A stretch of DNA of 64,000 bases, taken from contig QYRS01000008.1 in the NCBI GenBank assembly GCA_006503535.1, positions 372,001 to 436,000 of the forward strand, written 5' to 3'. The notes below the pieces were generated by a model. The model was not told the DNA's origin, searched no databases, and worked only from the letters and a program-made list of their open reading frames with translations. Position numbers and translations under genes: made by a program. Source of the DNA: Arthrinium phaeospermum. Its lineage: Eukaryota > Ascomycota > Sordariomycetes > Amphisphaeriales > Apiosporaceae. Positions 46,692 to 58,969 of the stretch are shown here, in pieces; position 1 is the stretch's first letter, and every line of letters starts with the position of its first letter.

Positions 46692-49322
46692 ATGGCAGAC
46701 ACCAAATGGAACGCGGCCAAGCGTCGCGTATTCCAGTCCGTCTTCCACACGAGCTTCTCCCAGCCAACACCTACATCCACTCCCTCCCTCGGATACTGGG
46801 AGCCCGGACAGTCCTTTGGGGGCCCCCTAGCCTCCACTCCGCAGAAGAAAGCCGATCCGTCTTCTTTTCAAGAGCCGCGCTTCGCCTTCTCGCCGGAGAA
46901 TCCCCATGCCAGTGACCAGACGCGCTTTGACCGCTCCTGGCACGCCGTGACTTCGCACATCGCCCTTCCGCCTTCTGTGACAGCGGAAGACTCCTTCGGG
47001 CCTCTGCCGAGCCCCCAAGATGGTGAAAATGACGGGCTGTTGATGAGCGCGCTGCACGACATCCTAGACCCGGCCGGGCGCCTGCCCCTGGCGACACACA
47101 CCGAGGACATCCTCTCGTGGCACACGCAGCAGGTGAGATTGCACTTCGTCAACCATGTCGTGCCGCTCCTCTCCATCTGCGACAGCCACGCGGACCAGAC
47201 GCAGGTGCTTCTGGGGAGCATGCGCACACTCGAGGCTGCGCACAGACAGTACGTATACGGCCTGTCACTCGTCTTGCGCGGCATGGAGCAGGGCGACGCG
47301 GACACCGCCTTCGCAAAGTTCCGCCGCGACCTCCACGCAATCGTGGGCAACTCGGTGTCCAACCCACTCATGGCAGCCCTGAGGTCTGTGATGGGGCGCT
47401 TGATGGCGACTGTGCTCGGGGTTTACGGAACACCAAGCTCCCAGCAGCAGGATGCCCAGGACTCCGCCGAGGTGGAAGAGGCAAGGCGTGAAGTGCTACA
47501 GCTCGTCGAATCTCTCTACAAAATCGGACTAGCGGGCGAAAGGTTTCAGATTCTCTTTGCGGAGATACTCAACGAGTTGATGATCGCCTATCTATACAAG
47601 TCATTCGCAGGCGTGTGGGAGAAGAATACAGACGCATACGCAGTGCACCCCAGACCGCGCTGTGTAGAGCAACTGATGGCTTGGGTGGAAGATCGGTATG
47701 CTAGGTTGGCTGTCGAAGTGACTAATCAGCTGGACAATGTCCAGGTATCCTGGACCGATGTCGAGAAGTGGAAAGAGATTGCCATTGGTCGACTCGCGGC
47801 ACTGCGGATCACCGAGCTGTTCGACATCGTTATGAACTGGCCCGACAGCGAAGGGGGTGTAGAGGATCTGCGCTACGCCGTCACCACCCCGAGGAGGCGT
47901 CTCCAACTGACAGATGCGTTCTCTAGTGCACTGCAAAAGCGCCTGCTTCACCCGGGCCGTTCAACGCTTGACATTCTGCGCACGTACATTTCCATGATCA
48001 GGACTTTCCAGAAGCTGGACCACTCGAGAGTACTGCTGGACCGCGTAGCTTACTCCCTCCAACTTTACTTGTGCACCCGGGAAGACACTGTGCGCATCAT
48101 TGTCACGAGTCTGCTCTCGAGCCCCAAGGAAACCTTGTCCGAAGCACGCAAGGTTAAGCTTGTCGAGCTGGTAGAGTTGCTTCATGATCCAAATCAAAAC
48201 CGCAGCGAGCGTCAAGATGACGAGTGGGACGACCTTAGCTGGGTCCCGCCACCCATAGATGCTGGATTGAATTACAAGCGGCGTAAATCCGAAGACGTTA
48301 TCGGCACGCTTATTGGCGCCTTGGGCTCGCCGGAGGTCTTCATCAAGGAGTTCCAGAACATCATTGGCGAGCGGCTTCTCTCCGACCAGGTGGGCTTCGA
48401 GCAAGAAGTCGTCGTCCTGGACCTGCTCAAGAAGCGCTTTGGCGAATCCTCGCTGCAGGCATGTGACGTGATGATCAAGGACATCCAGGACTCGAAGAGG
48501 CTCGACGGGGTCATACACCGGGGCGCCGTCAACCACCCGGACAAGGCCAAGCATGATTGGACGATCCATACCAAGATCTTGTCGCGGCTGTACTGGCCTG
48601 ACATGGGCGAGGAGCCCTTTGTGGTACCTGAAGACATTGCCCACATGCAGAAGATGTATGAGAACATCTTCCAGCATCTGAAGCCCACACGCACCCTCAA
48701 GTGGCTCAACCACCTCGGCCAAGCCAAGGTGGAGCTCGAGCTCGAAGACCGTACCATCAGTGAAGACGTCCAAACATACGAGGCCGCTGTCATCAGTGCC
48801 TTTAGCGAGCATGCTGTCAGTGGGCGAAGTCCTAGCTGGACTTTCGATGATTTGTGGATGCACTTACAAATGGATGAAGACCTCCTCACGGCCGCTCTCC
48901 GGTTCTGGGAACGAAAGCAGGTGCTCCGAAAGCTGCCCAGCGACGAGTATGTGGTGATGGAGCGTCTTGAGCCCGCCGAGCAGCAGCAGCTGGCGTCGGA
49001 CAACCAGGCCTCTTCGTCGGGCGGCGCCAGGTGCGGCGGCCCTTCGGCCAACAGCGCCGCCCCGGGCCCGACGCGCAAGGCCAAGCCGGGCATGAGCGAG
49101 AAGGAGAAGGAGAAGCGGCAGGTCTACTGGCAGTTCATCGTGGGCATGCTGACCAACTCGAGCCCGGCGATGCCGCTGGGCCAGATCGCCATGATGATGA
49201 AGATGCTCATCGCCGACGGGTTCCCCTGGAGCAACGAGGAGCTGCAGGAGTTCCTGGGCGACAAGATCGCCGAGGGCGAGTTGGAGCTCGCGGGTGGCAA
49301 GTACAAGCTTGTTAAGAAGTGA
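46692..49322 (+). CDS. APC2: Anaphase-promoting complex subunit 2 (cullin-type scaffold)
   Basis: An intronless 876-residue protein starting MADTKWNAAKRRVF at the first in-frame ATG. The C-terminal half has cullin homology (RLYWPDMGEEPFVVPEDIAH near residue 630, then RTLKWLNHLGQAKVELELED), and the last 65 residues form the winged-helix domain of Apc2 (YWQFIVGMLTNSSPAMPLGQ, then LQEFLGDKIAEGELELAGGKYKL). Apc2 pairs with the RING subunit Apc11 to form the catalytic core of the APC/C, which ubiquitinates securin and cyclins in the nucleus at mitosis. A low-complexity linker (SSSGGARCGGPSANSAAPGP) at about 775-800 joins the two parts. Ordinary cullins have a neddylated lysine region that is not apparent here, which supports Apc2. 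Confidence 0.95.
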   Translation: MADTKWNAAKRRVFQSVFHTSFSQPTPTSTPSLGYWEPGQSFGGPLASTPQKKADPSSFQEPRFAFSPENPHASDQTRFDRSWHAVTSHIALPPSVTAEDSFGPLPSPQDGENDGLLMSALHDILDPAGRLPLATHTEDILSWHTQQVRLHFVNHVVPLLSICDSHADQTQVLLGSMRTLEAAHRQYVYGLSLVLRGMEQGDADTAFAKFRRDLHAIVGNSVSNPLMAALRSVMGRLMATVLGVYGTPSSQQQDAQDSAEVEEARREVLQLVESLYKIGLAGERFQILFAEILNELMIAYLYKSFAGVWEKNTDAYAVHPRPRCVEQLMAWVEDRYARLAVEVTNQLDNVQVSWTDVEKWKEIAIGRLAALRITELFDIVMNWPDSEGGVEDLRYAVTTPRRRLQLTDAFSSALQKRLLHPGRSTLDILRTYISMIRTFQKLDHSRVLLDRVAYSLQLYLCTREDTVRIIVTSLLSSPKETLSEARKVKLVELVELLHDPNQNRSERQDDEWDDLSWVPPPIDAGLNYKRRKSEDVIGTLIGALGSPEVFIKEFQNIIGERLLSDQVGFEQEVVVLDLLKKRFGESSLQACDVMIKDIQDSKRLDGVIHRGAVNHPDKAKHDWTIHTKILSRLYWPDMGEEPFVVPEDIAHMQKMYENIFQHLKPTRTLKWLNHLGQAKVELELEDRTISEDVQTYEAAVISAFSEHAVSGRSPSWTFDDLWMHLQMDEDLLTAALRFWERKQVLRKLPSDEYVVMERLEPAEQQQLASDNQASSSGGARCGGPSANSAAPGPTRKAKPGMSEKEKEKRQVYWQFIVGMLTNSSPAMPLGQIAMMMKMLIADGFPWSNEELQEFLGDKIAEGELELAGGKYKLVKK

Positions 49323-51600
49323 GCAGATGCATAAAGGGGGGAGCTCTACGGTGCCTCCCCGAGGTTCATGGTATGATCATGTGAAGTAGACTAGAAACAT
49401 GAGAAATGAAATCAACATTACTGTACGTTGCCGTTAGTTTCGGGATAACGCTCCTGGGATGGTGATGGCCGGCTGGTCCAAATGAGCACTAAATAGGACG
49501 GAGACCGCCCGGCTTAGCCGTCTTTAACAAAGACCTCGTCGTTGCTAAACGAGAAATCCGCCATGCCAGCAAGAAGGTGAGCATGTGATACGTATTTGGA
49601 TGCTTGACGGGAGTGGACGGCTAACGACCATCACTGGGGGTAACAGTCGGGACCACTGTGAAGGAGGGTTTTTTCCCCCTAGCCTCATGGTAGCTGTTGC
49701 GGTTGCTAAGTGATGTTGGCGACGCCAAACCATCGATTGTGTCTATCCCATCGAATATTCGATACTGCCACTGTGAGGTTCGAACGAGCGAGATGTGTCA
49801 GGTAAAAGGCCAAGATCAATGCGAACTTCACATCACAATAACTACCCACATGAAATAAGACGACCTCTGGGCACACTCACTATTGGAAGTTGGCCATTGC
49901 GGCTCAATACCCAAGGGGTGACATGACCGTCGTACCCGCTTCAAGACTCGGGGCAGATCACGGGCGTTCTTCGCCGGGACGCCTGGTCAGTCCATCATGT
50001 GTAGACGAGGAGAGACCGGGTTGCTCGAGAGTCTACGCTGCGAGGGAAGTACCATCTGCAGACCTGAATGCGTGTGTCGATTCCGCATCTGACTCAAAGC
50101 TACGAGGGAAGCCATGATTGATACCTGGTGCGATACTACTCACTCTCCTATGCGTGATTGCTGATACGAAATAGGCGTGATCGATAGATACTACTTACGA
50201 AATATACAGAGGTGCAACATGTAGTCAAGAAAAGCCCGCTGCCAGAGAAGCGCCGTTGTAAGCGGCAAATCCTTACACTTGACTACAGGACTACTATCTC
50301 ACTCTCAAGATCCCATATGACACCCTTAATGCTTATGGCCCACACGTATAGCTAGCTACCTGGGAAATCTCGGAAATAGATATGCTTATCATTGTCAATT
50401 ACTTGGCTCTGTCGGTATGATGCAGACCATCGCCTTGCGGGAGCTAAGAAGACAAACAGAACGATAACGGCACCAGGAAATGTCTTGTCCCGATCCGAAG
50501 TTGCCATACTTAGTGAAGATGGTGCTGGCCAGAAAAAGAGGCCTGATTGCAGATGGACAAAAGTGGACAACGGTACGTCGATGGCGACCCAACAGCCTAC
50601 TGCATCTGCGTGGTGGCACACATGGCATCTGCCCGAGAGCTGGACATGATCGGTCGCGAGGAGGGGGCATTTTACCTAGAACATGCATAGTTCGAGATTT
50701 CCCTTGTGGTCTGTATCTGCAACTGGCCCGAGTCGTCGTGGAATCCAAGACTTGGGAGTCTTGAGTAAGGGATGTCTCGCCCCCCCCCTTGAGGATCGGC
50801 GCTCGGTAGAGGTGCGGTCAAGGGTTCCAAACCACTGGCCAGACTGGTGGTTGACTATGTAGGTCACATTTACCAAGATGGTTCGCAAATAGTAGGCGAA
50901 TCACAAAATAGTTGGCGAAAAATAGACGAGTTCTGTGCAGTGCCTGAGGGGGCAACGATGGTGGCATGCGACGTGGTAGCGTATTTCTCGTTTGTCTAGT
51001 TTGCTGCAAAGCGACCGAAATACCCCGGCAAGCTTGGCTTCTTCAGTTGCATGAACAATGCTACAGTTTGTTAGTCAAGGCAGCTATCGTCGGGCTTTGT
51101 GGTTGAGTCAGAACGTATGATCCATGGCGTGCAAGGCTGGTCCTCACCACGATATAGATAGATCTCTTGGTGGGCGGGGGGCGCGACGGAGCGAGGGATG
51201 CGGTGTAGGGGTGCCTCCTCTGTCTAGCCGGGCACTTTTTTGTTTCCCTTTTTGCCCTGGTTTTACTCTGCCCCCAGGGAAGGGGTGTGTGGCTTGGAGA
51301 CAAAGAAAAAAAAAGAATTAAAAAAAATTGGGCGACTACAGTCATGAAACGCTGTTTGAGGAATTCGTAGTCCGTAAGCCAAGTTAACCACATCTTATTT
51401 TGGCAGCAGGGAGGAATGTTGTCTCTCGCCTTTTCCCTCTTGTTTTCGGGCCCTTGCAGCATTAGGCTGAGTTAGTACTGATGTAATGCAATGTGTAAAA
51501 GCAGCCTAGGGAGTCCAGCTTCGAAAGAGAGTCGCAGGTCGGCCCCCGCTCCGACAATGGACAGTTGAAGGCCCCCGAACGACGACGGCGTTAGAGAGTT

Positions 51601-51648
51601 GCTGCCACTGCTGCTGTTACTGCTGCTGTTGCTGTTGCTGTTGCTGTC
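51601..51648 (+). repeat. Imperfect (CTG)n/(TTG)n trinucleotide repeat
   Basis: A run of CTG, TTG and ACTG units about 48 bases long in spacer DNA. Confidence 0.85.
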
Positions 51649-53944
51649 TGGTGAGCCGAGCCTCTTGGGCCAAACGGTGACTTAGAAGATGCCGACAGTT
51701 CCGGGGCCGGATAGGGTCTGAAGTGAGATTGACTCTGTGTCATAACGAAACGAGGTGGACATTCCATTGAATAAATACGCACATTGGCTTTAGAGTTGTT
51801 GGACCACCCAACCGACTCATCCATGTTGGATCTAAGTTGCAACACGACTTGGAATCAGGGCAGCCAGTGGTGGTAGTAAGTTTGTCGGTACACACATACG
51901 AGAAGCCAACACTGAATGAACATGGCCAATATGAATGATACTGCTTGGAACCCTGGGCCGATCAGTCCAATAGCTGACCAATGGCTGTGTTTCATGGCCA
52001 AGAAACCTTCCAAGAACGACAAGGCCCGGCCTCCGAATGCGCCAATCAACTAACGAGCGCCGGCTGAACTTGGCAGCTTTGGGCGATCGGGTGCAACAGT
52101 GACAAAGTATGTACACAATGTGCGTATGGCGCTGGATGAGTCAAGCAGGCATTCAAGTGAGAGAGGGATGGCATTCGCGCAATTTGTGTGTGTGCTGATT
52201 ATGTCTATCGCCCAAGGCTGGCAGGCTGGCAGCTCGTTGGTGGGGAAGGGGGAGAAAAGAGTCCCATGATGACAGAAACTTGTACATAAGAGGTAAAGAC
52301 GAACACGCACCCCTCCCACTCCCAATAGTTTCAACATGCCAAGTTTCGTCAGTTTCGCTCGCCTGGAACGAAACACGGTTTATTACGAGGCGTGGTGTAG
52401 TCGCAACGTCAAAGCAAAGCAGAGGCCGTCAAGGTGCCACGGAGTTTGGGAGTCACGGACGGATAAGGCCCAGTCAGGCCAGCATCATTTTCATTTAGCA
52501 TTTTGGCGCTGGATCAAACCAAGCAGCCAGCCCGGCTGCTGCCCCTCTTGCCTTATCGGATAAGCCCCGATCCCGAATGAGAGCGATGACATTCATTCCC
52601 TCGATTGCTGGCTTGACTCTGACCTTGAGTTAATAAGTTGGTTCAAATCTACCTACCTCTGCTCTTTCCTTTCGATGGGCTTTCCGGACTCGGACGCTCA
52701 TGGAAATGAGAAACACTTGACTACAACCTACCGCATCATATAACGGATGTAGTCAAAAACCCAGTCCGGGGCCACAAGTCTAGTCAGTCGGTTGGGTCTC
52801 AGCGACCGACCAACGCAACCCGGTGAGTAGCAGAGGCAAGCAGAGACAAGCCGCCAAGATTGTCAAGTATGGCCAAGCAGGAGGAGGAGAAGAGGAAGAA
52901 GAAGGAAAGAATTCGACGAGTCGCATGCCAAATGAGTCGATCTATTGGCGAATCTGAGTTACCTCGTGTTGGCCGATAGGCGAGCAGCCAGCTCAGTTGG
53001 CCAGCCCGGAGCACATTACTCTTCTGGCTACCTATTTGGTGTGGTGGTGGCAGGTAGGTTAGTTTGGCGGTGGCAAGCAAGCCCGGCCTGGGGTGCGGTA
53101 TGTTTCCGATATACCCATGCTGGTTGTTGGCCAATTCAATCTGCTGAGCCGGGAGCTCCCAGATTGAATCATTGAGCTGAACACACGTACTACTGGCTGC
53201 GTGCGTGGTCACTTCTCTTGCGTTTCCATTACCAACTTGAGTCAATACTAGACAAGAAGCAAGTGGCCAAACTGGGCGAGGCCTGAAATGAAATTGATTG
53301 AAAGGGCCGGCCGGGCCTGCTCATATATGACCTGACCGTCCTACGACTGGGTCATCGAGATGAAGCGTTTCGTGGTTCAGGATGACGGACCTGGGACGAC
53401 GACGCAGCTTCATTTCTCTCATTCATTTCTACCCTGCAACCCTGGTTCTCCCACCGTTTCCCAACAGCTGCATGTAGCCTACCCTGGAACTACAGAATCC
53501 CGCAATTCTGGAATCCGAAATCCCATATGCGCCTTGGGCGGCTGAGGAAAGCAGCGCCCGCCCCAGCAGCAGCGGAAAAGCATGGCATGGCCACCGCTAA
53601 GCTAAAAGGTGCGAATGGAATACGGCCGGCTGTTGTGTCATGGACATCGATGCGACTTGTTGCAAGCTCATGCGGATTACCAGTCTGAAGACCACTTTTT
53701 TTTTGTTACTCATAGTTGACAGGGGCATCCCATCCCGCGCCTTGCAACACCTAAAAGGTGAGGGTAGCCGCTGAGCCAATGACAAGTGCAACCTGAAAAT
53801 ACGCCCAAACGGGGTGCCCTTTTTGCCTATGGCGATGAAGCAATGCTGGGAGCTGTTGCTGCGTTATATATGATGCCATGTAATAATATCGGGTCTGGAC
53901 TCTTTTTTTTTTTCTCTCTCTCACTGTTCGTTCGGCCGGATGCT

Positions 53945-53961
53945 TGCTGCTGCTGCTGCTG
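53945..53961 (+). repeat. (TGC)5 trinucleotide repeat
   Basis: Five TGC units plus a partial unit, non-coding. Confidence 0.85.
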
Positions 53962-55034
53962 GCTCAATCCAGGTAGGCCAGGCATCATACAACAAGTGCG
54001 TCTCATGCAACAAACCAGATGGACGAGGGGTCCGTGGAGCAAGAAAAAGGGCCAGCAGCCACAAGTGTGTTTGGCCTCTTATCTTCCACTTCTTTTTTTT
54101 GTTGTCACATGGGTTCCCGTTGCATTGGCCGAGACGAGTATGACGGACCATTCAGGCACTTTCTGCTTGTGCTATCCCTCCAGGCGCCTCCATTTCCTCT
54201 CATTTGCTCATCATTACCGCTCGGTGATGGGCTGCGCTCGAAACCGATGCACGAGACTAAAAACTCAAGACACGACACTGGGGACTCTGGCACCGGCAAC
54301 TGGAGTCGAGGGGGAGGGAAGAAGAAAGAGAGGAGAAAAAAAAATCCAACAACTTTCTTAGGTGCATTCGCATTCCATTCCCAACTCCAAAGCAAGCATC
54401 CCATCCTGCTTGCCCTCCACCCCTACCCGCTCACTCAACCATGCCCATGCCTATGCCATGCTATGCATTCCCATGCTCCCCTGTAGGGGCCTTTTATTTT
54501 CTGTGTTATTCCAATATTGCGTACTCGTTTAGCGCACTTTAGCCATCGACCCGAACATGCTATTTTCAAGTTGTGCGCCGCATTTGCATTGGTAATACGG
54601 CGGCAGACTGATAGAAGCAGGTGGCCTAGAGTTGATACATGTAGAAAGCCTAACGTGTAAGTTCCATGGTATGCGATTTGGTGCCCCATTTCCCTGCGGT
54701 TGTTAACGCCGCCTTTTTGGGGGGGACCCGGGACCGACCCCAGGGCAGATTCCCCTCTCTTAATGGGGACCGGTCAATGAATGATCAATCACTACATACC
54801 TACCTGACCTACATTAATTTGGTAGTAGGCAGGGCCAGGCATGAAAGGTGAGGAACCCTTGAGGATGGACTACTACATGTACTTTCAGGGCCATGATTCT
54901 CTGCCAATCCTTGTCCGTCAGTACGCATGTACGTACAAGACGTACTTTATCCAGATATGCATGGATAATGTGTAATGTACGTTCTTACATGCCTACCTAA
55001 CCTCTTAGCGACCTCCTCTCTCTCTGTGCTCTCT

Positions 55035-55185
55035 CTCTGGCTCTGGCTTTGGCTCTGGCGTTGGCCCTGCCTTTCCGCACCCCTCACTTATTAACCTGCC
55101 TACCTACACTCCTGCCTACTGGGCCGAGCTGCTTTAAAACTACCAGTCCAAACTTTGGCTGTGGCTCTGGCTCTGGCTCTTCTGG
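55035..55185 (+). repeat. TGGCTC-type degenerate hexamer repeats
   Basis: Two arrays of TGGCTC/TGGCTT/TGGCGT units at about 55038-55066 and 55156-55185, in the CT-rich upstream region of the RING-finger gene. Strand asymmetry (C/T on plus) continues to about 55.8 kb. Confidence 0.8.
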
Positions 55186-55489
55186 GCATCTTATTTGCGG
55201 GTAGATACGCCCGACTGAGACTTGCTTAACTTGAACATTGGTAGATACATGCTACTTGGGTGTCTATGGTCTCATCTATTTGATCAACTCCGTCCATGTT
55301 TCCCTCTCTCTCCGTTTCGCTCCGCTCAGTCGCAGGCTGGCCGTCCTTGTCCTAGCAGAGTAATCCAGAGCAACTAAAGTTCGCCAACCACTCTCGGGCG
55401 GTCACTTACTTCTTTCTCTTCCTCACTTATCTACCTGAGGCTAAGGGAGAGTGTGAGCGAAAGAGCAGTACTTGCAGAGAGATACGGCG

Positions 55490-56631
55490 CGAGCAAGAGA
55501 GACTTCCCTCCCCTCCATCCATTCGTCCTTGATCCAAAAGTGCTCCGACCTTTCCCTCGTCTTCTCCTGCCTCTTTTCTACCTCTCTAAATCTATTGACC
55601 TACCTTAAACCTATCTATCCATTAACCTAACTAACTCTCTTGCTTTCTCCTCCTCTTGATCCCTCTCTCCCCACACCCTCTCTCTCCTCTCTCTCCCTCC
55701 CTCTCTCTCTCTTCCCTCTCTTCCCTCATCTACTCCCTCCCGACCACCTCTTGGTTGTCCACCGCATCACCACCCTCGTCGTCCCTCCACCCGCTCACTT
55801 GGTGGGTTTCTGACTTGGCCTGGACGATCCGGTTCCCAAGACGACTCCCCTCCATCTCATCGCCTTTTTCCCTCTCGCTCACCTATGACCACTTCTACAT
55901 TCATTTTGTGTGTCACAACCAGCCTGCCGAAGGTATCAATAAGAAAGAATTCCATATCCCAGTATTGCCTAGACCTGTCTATCCTCGTGACCTCTCATCC
56001 CCACACGGACCTGTGCGGTGCATGAATGGTCCCGAGCTGGCATCACGTTCGCTCCTAGTGATTCATTCCAAGTCAGCATTGTGACATCGAACCAAGCGAG
56101 TACGCCGGCCACAAATTACCCCTCCGTCCGTCCCGTCCAGTCCAGTCCAGTCCACATACTACTGGCCTGCTCTGCTTGCGCTTGCAACCCAACGTCTTAT
56201 CGCCGATTAACCGCCTTGCCTTGGCAAACGACCGGGGAGCCCCTCCCCCTCCAATCCGTGATCGACACTCAACCGCCTGGTGGTGTGGTGCGACAAACCC
56301 CGTCTTTGCCTTGAGTAAAACTGTCGCAGGTTGAACAGCGCCAATCTTCCGCTCTTCCAATCTTACGCACAATCACGAGCTGGGTTGGAAAACAACGAGT
56401 TCACAAACAGCAGACTCGAGGAAATACAGAGCCAACGGTGATCAGGAAGAAAGAGAAGAAGGGGAAAACAAGCGTATCAGCTACCAAAAGGGACGGCAGG
56501 CACGGACTGAAAGTCACTTACACGAAGTCAGTTGCGTGAGCCGAATCGCCAGGGCCGACTTCAGCCAACAACAGTCACGAGAGCGTCAGTTTCACACCCA
56601 AGCTGCCGCTCTCCGCAATTGCCTGGCAGCC
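55490..56631 (+). promoter_or_regulatory. CT-rich promoter/leader with upstream ORFs of the RING-finger gene
   Basis: 55500-55800 is an almost continuous CTCTC/CCTCC tract, a usual landmark of fungal transcription starts. Between it and the ATG at 56632 lie several upstream ATGs, for example one at 56018 opening a 98-codon frame. If transcription starts in the CT tract, the leader would be near 1 kb and carry these uORFs; an unrecognised leader intron could remove some. Confidence 0.4.
56135..56154 (+). repeat. GTCCA 5-bp tandem repeat, four copies
   Basis: Four perfect GTCCA units inside the putative leader of the RING-finger gene. Confidence 0.9.
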
Positions 56632-58969
56632 ATGGATCCCTCAGCTATGGATTTCGTGATGCACCGGTCACCTTCCGAGCCAACTCGCCTACTACCGGAC
56701 GCGATGCCGCAACACCACTCGCCATGTCCCGCAATGCGTGCGGCAGCTGCAGCCAACGCATCAGAGCAAAATCAAAGCCAGGGTTTAGGGGCACCTTCTC
56801 AAATGGGTGGGAGACTGCATTATGATCCTGTTCACGGAAGCACCTCCGGCGGCAGTTGGTGGCAACAGCCGCCCCCGCAACAACACCAACAATATTCGCA
56901 CCAACAGCAGGCAATGCCGCATCTTGGCTGGCCTCCAGCACTCTATCCGCCGTATGCCCGGACGACGGCTTCCATATATGCTCCGAACTTCCCGCCTGTA
57001 CCTTCACCTGGCGCGTCCAACCCCAGTACCGGGACCTCTTCCCACATTCCTCCTCGTATGCACACGCATGAAAACTACCATGGGCACTCTCACCCGCTCA
57101 GCCAGATGCACTCGCCTCCCACGTTTCATCATCCACCGACGATTCCCAGCTTAAATCGGATTGGAGGCACGGCGCCTGCTCACCATAGTCAAGGTTTCTC
57201 GACACATGGCAACAGTTCCGACTCCCACGTACCCCGTACCACTGGGCTGCCCGCGCTGCACCCCTTCTCGTCCATGGGGCCAAGTCAAACATCCCATAGG
57301 TAAGTCAATCATGAAATCAAATCTCATTGCAATACGTGGGGTCATTGGCCAAAGGGCGAAGTCTAAACAATGCAGCACACAAACATTCGGCAACAACGGT
57401 TCTTCGGATATGGATGCTGCACTACGCACAAGACAGGACACTGGTGATTCACAGTCCCGTGGGAACCCTGAGGCCGCTCGGTTTTCGCATGAAGGTAAGT
57501 TGGGAATGGCGACTGCTGAGGCGACGAAGCAACGAGTGACCTGCTTCAAACGCTAATCTGAAGCTTTTCAGACACACGAGCGAGCATGGGCTTCAGGAGA
57601 CACCAACCACCACAGCCGCATCAGCCATCCTCGCCGCCGGTGGCGGATCTTCCAGTGATGCATGCAAATTCGCCACATGCCAGAAGGCCAAGGTTTCAGC
57701 CGTCTAGCTCGGAACCGTCCAGCGACGAAGAGACGGATCCTGAGCATGATGCGCAGACGCTCAGGTTTCTGGAAGCTGTGGCCAATAACCATGGCGTGGG
57801 TTTCATGCCGCCATATATGGGATCAGAAGAACGAATTCGAGCACAGCAGCTTTTGAGGGGGACTGTGCCGGGGAAGCGGGTGGCATCCAGGGGTGCCATA
57901 GCGTCCTTACAAAGCGTCGAAGTGTCCGAACTCACGGAGAGCGAAAAAAGTAAGTTGATTTCAACCTGGTCACGCTTGTTGCTGCTGCCGGTACTGACAT
58001 TTCCAAGCCTGCATTATATGTTATAACGAATTCGGCATAGAAAACCCGGAGGGGGTCAACGAGGCACCCCTTCGACTTCCCAAATGCAAACACATTTTCG
58101 GCGATCATTGCATCAAGAAATGGTTTGAGGAGTCCGATAGCTGTCCGTATTGCCGAGACAAGGTTCCCTCGGAACCCCAGTTCCAGCACAGCCACCCACG
58201 CTCGCATCAAGCCATGATGCATCTCGTGCGCCAGCAACATGGGTTTGGAATGTCGCAAGCCTTTGGTGGACACCGACAGGTCAGGGGTGAATCCAGCTCT
58301 CAGCACCGGGCTGAAAACCCTGGCCGGGTTACTTCCCTCAAGTAAGTATACTGACTGACAACCCACCATACACATATGGCAGGTTTACTGACATGTGCGT
58401 GCAAAGTTTCGCCGAGCTGTATGAACAACCTCCTATTTTCCGCAGGTCAGATGGGTCGAGCTTCCGTTCGACATGGCAAACTTCTCCGGGCCGTCGTTCG
58501 CCATCGGCGGATTTCAACGACAGCCGGCGAAGGACTCGCGCTCGACACGGGAGTTTTAGAGGATCCCCGCCCTCAACGCGGCCAATGTCCTACGCAGCTA
58601 CATCTGGAGGACCTAACCCACCTGTGAGTATTGATTAGCCAGTGACCTCTATGAATTGAGACATCCATCTGACACGTGTCGCAGTTCCCAAGGCAATACA
58701 ACTCTAGCCTAGGGCGACACCCGATGCAATTCTCGAGTGCTTCGCCCAGGACCAGGCCTCTGGATACCCCTGCGTTCGAACTGAACACGCCGCCACCCGC
58801 CTTTGCAGGGGCTGAAGTAGGGCCCAATCACCCTACAAGGGGCTCCACGGATGCCTCAAACAATGGGAATTATCCGCTCCGCTCCGATTGGAGACCTCAA
58901 TGGGGGTACGCAGCCCCGGATACGGACGATGGCCCTGATAACCGGCCCAGCTTCCAACAGTCTCCGTAG
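56632..58969 (+). CDS. RING-finger protein with disordered His/Gln/Pro-rich N-terminus (putative E3 ubiquitin ligase)
   Basis: Six exons (56632-57299, 57376-57494, 57572-57949, 58008-58341, 58383-58623, 58685-58969) join in frame to 674 residues; the five introns are 41-77 bases, all GT-AG. The first in-frame ATG is 56632; upstream open frame lacks an ATG. Residues 1-380 are rich in His, Gln, Pro and Ser and look disordered. The RING lies at about 390-438: C390-x2-C393, C415-K-H417, then C423, C434-x2-C437. The residue expected to be the fifth ligand is Gly420 (KHIFGDHC), with His422 nearby. The C-terminal 230 residues are Ser/Pro/Arg-rich. E3 activity is inferred from the RING only; the substrate is unknown. 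The fourth intron (42 bases) is very short, so that junction is the least certain. Confidence 0.82.

Larger units (their letters stand above)
49323..56631. other. 7.3-kb spacer including the leader of the RING-finger gene
   Basis: The left 200 bases are APC2 3'UTR. No domain-bearing ORF was found between 49.5 and 55.0 kb; the largest frames (53786-54361, 54019-54486) are low complexity and start by Ser/Leu-rich runs. Repeats are listed separately. From about 55.0 kb the sequence turns strongly CT-rich and is likely the promoter and leader of the RING-finger gene. Confidence 0.5.

Noticed and set aside
47961..48863. 300-codon minus-strand ORF (and 48272-49093, 273 codons)
   Set aside because: Both lie antisense within APC2, whose sense frame has clear cullin and winged-helix motifs.
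49770..49800. GGTTCGAAC, a possible tRNA B-box
   Set aside because: No cloverleaf or A-box at the right distance.
53786..54361. 191-codon plus-strand ORF
   Set aside because: Crosses T-rich and CTG-repeat DNA, no domain, no splice-supported extension.
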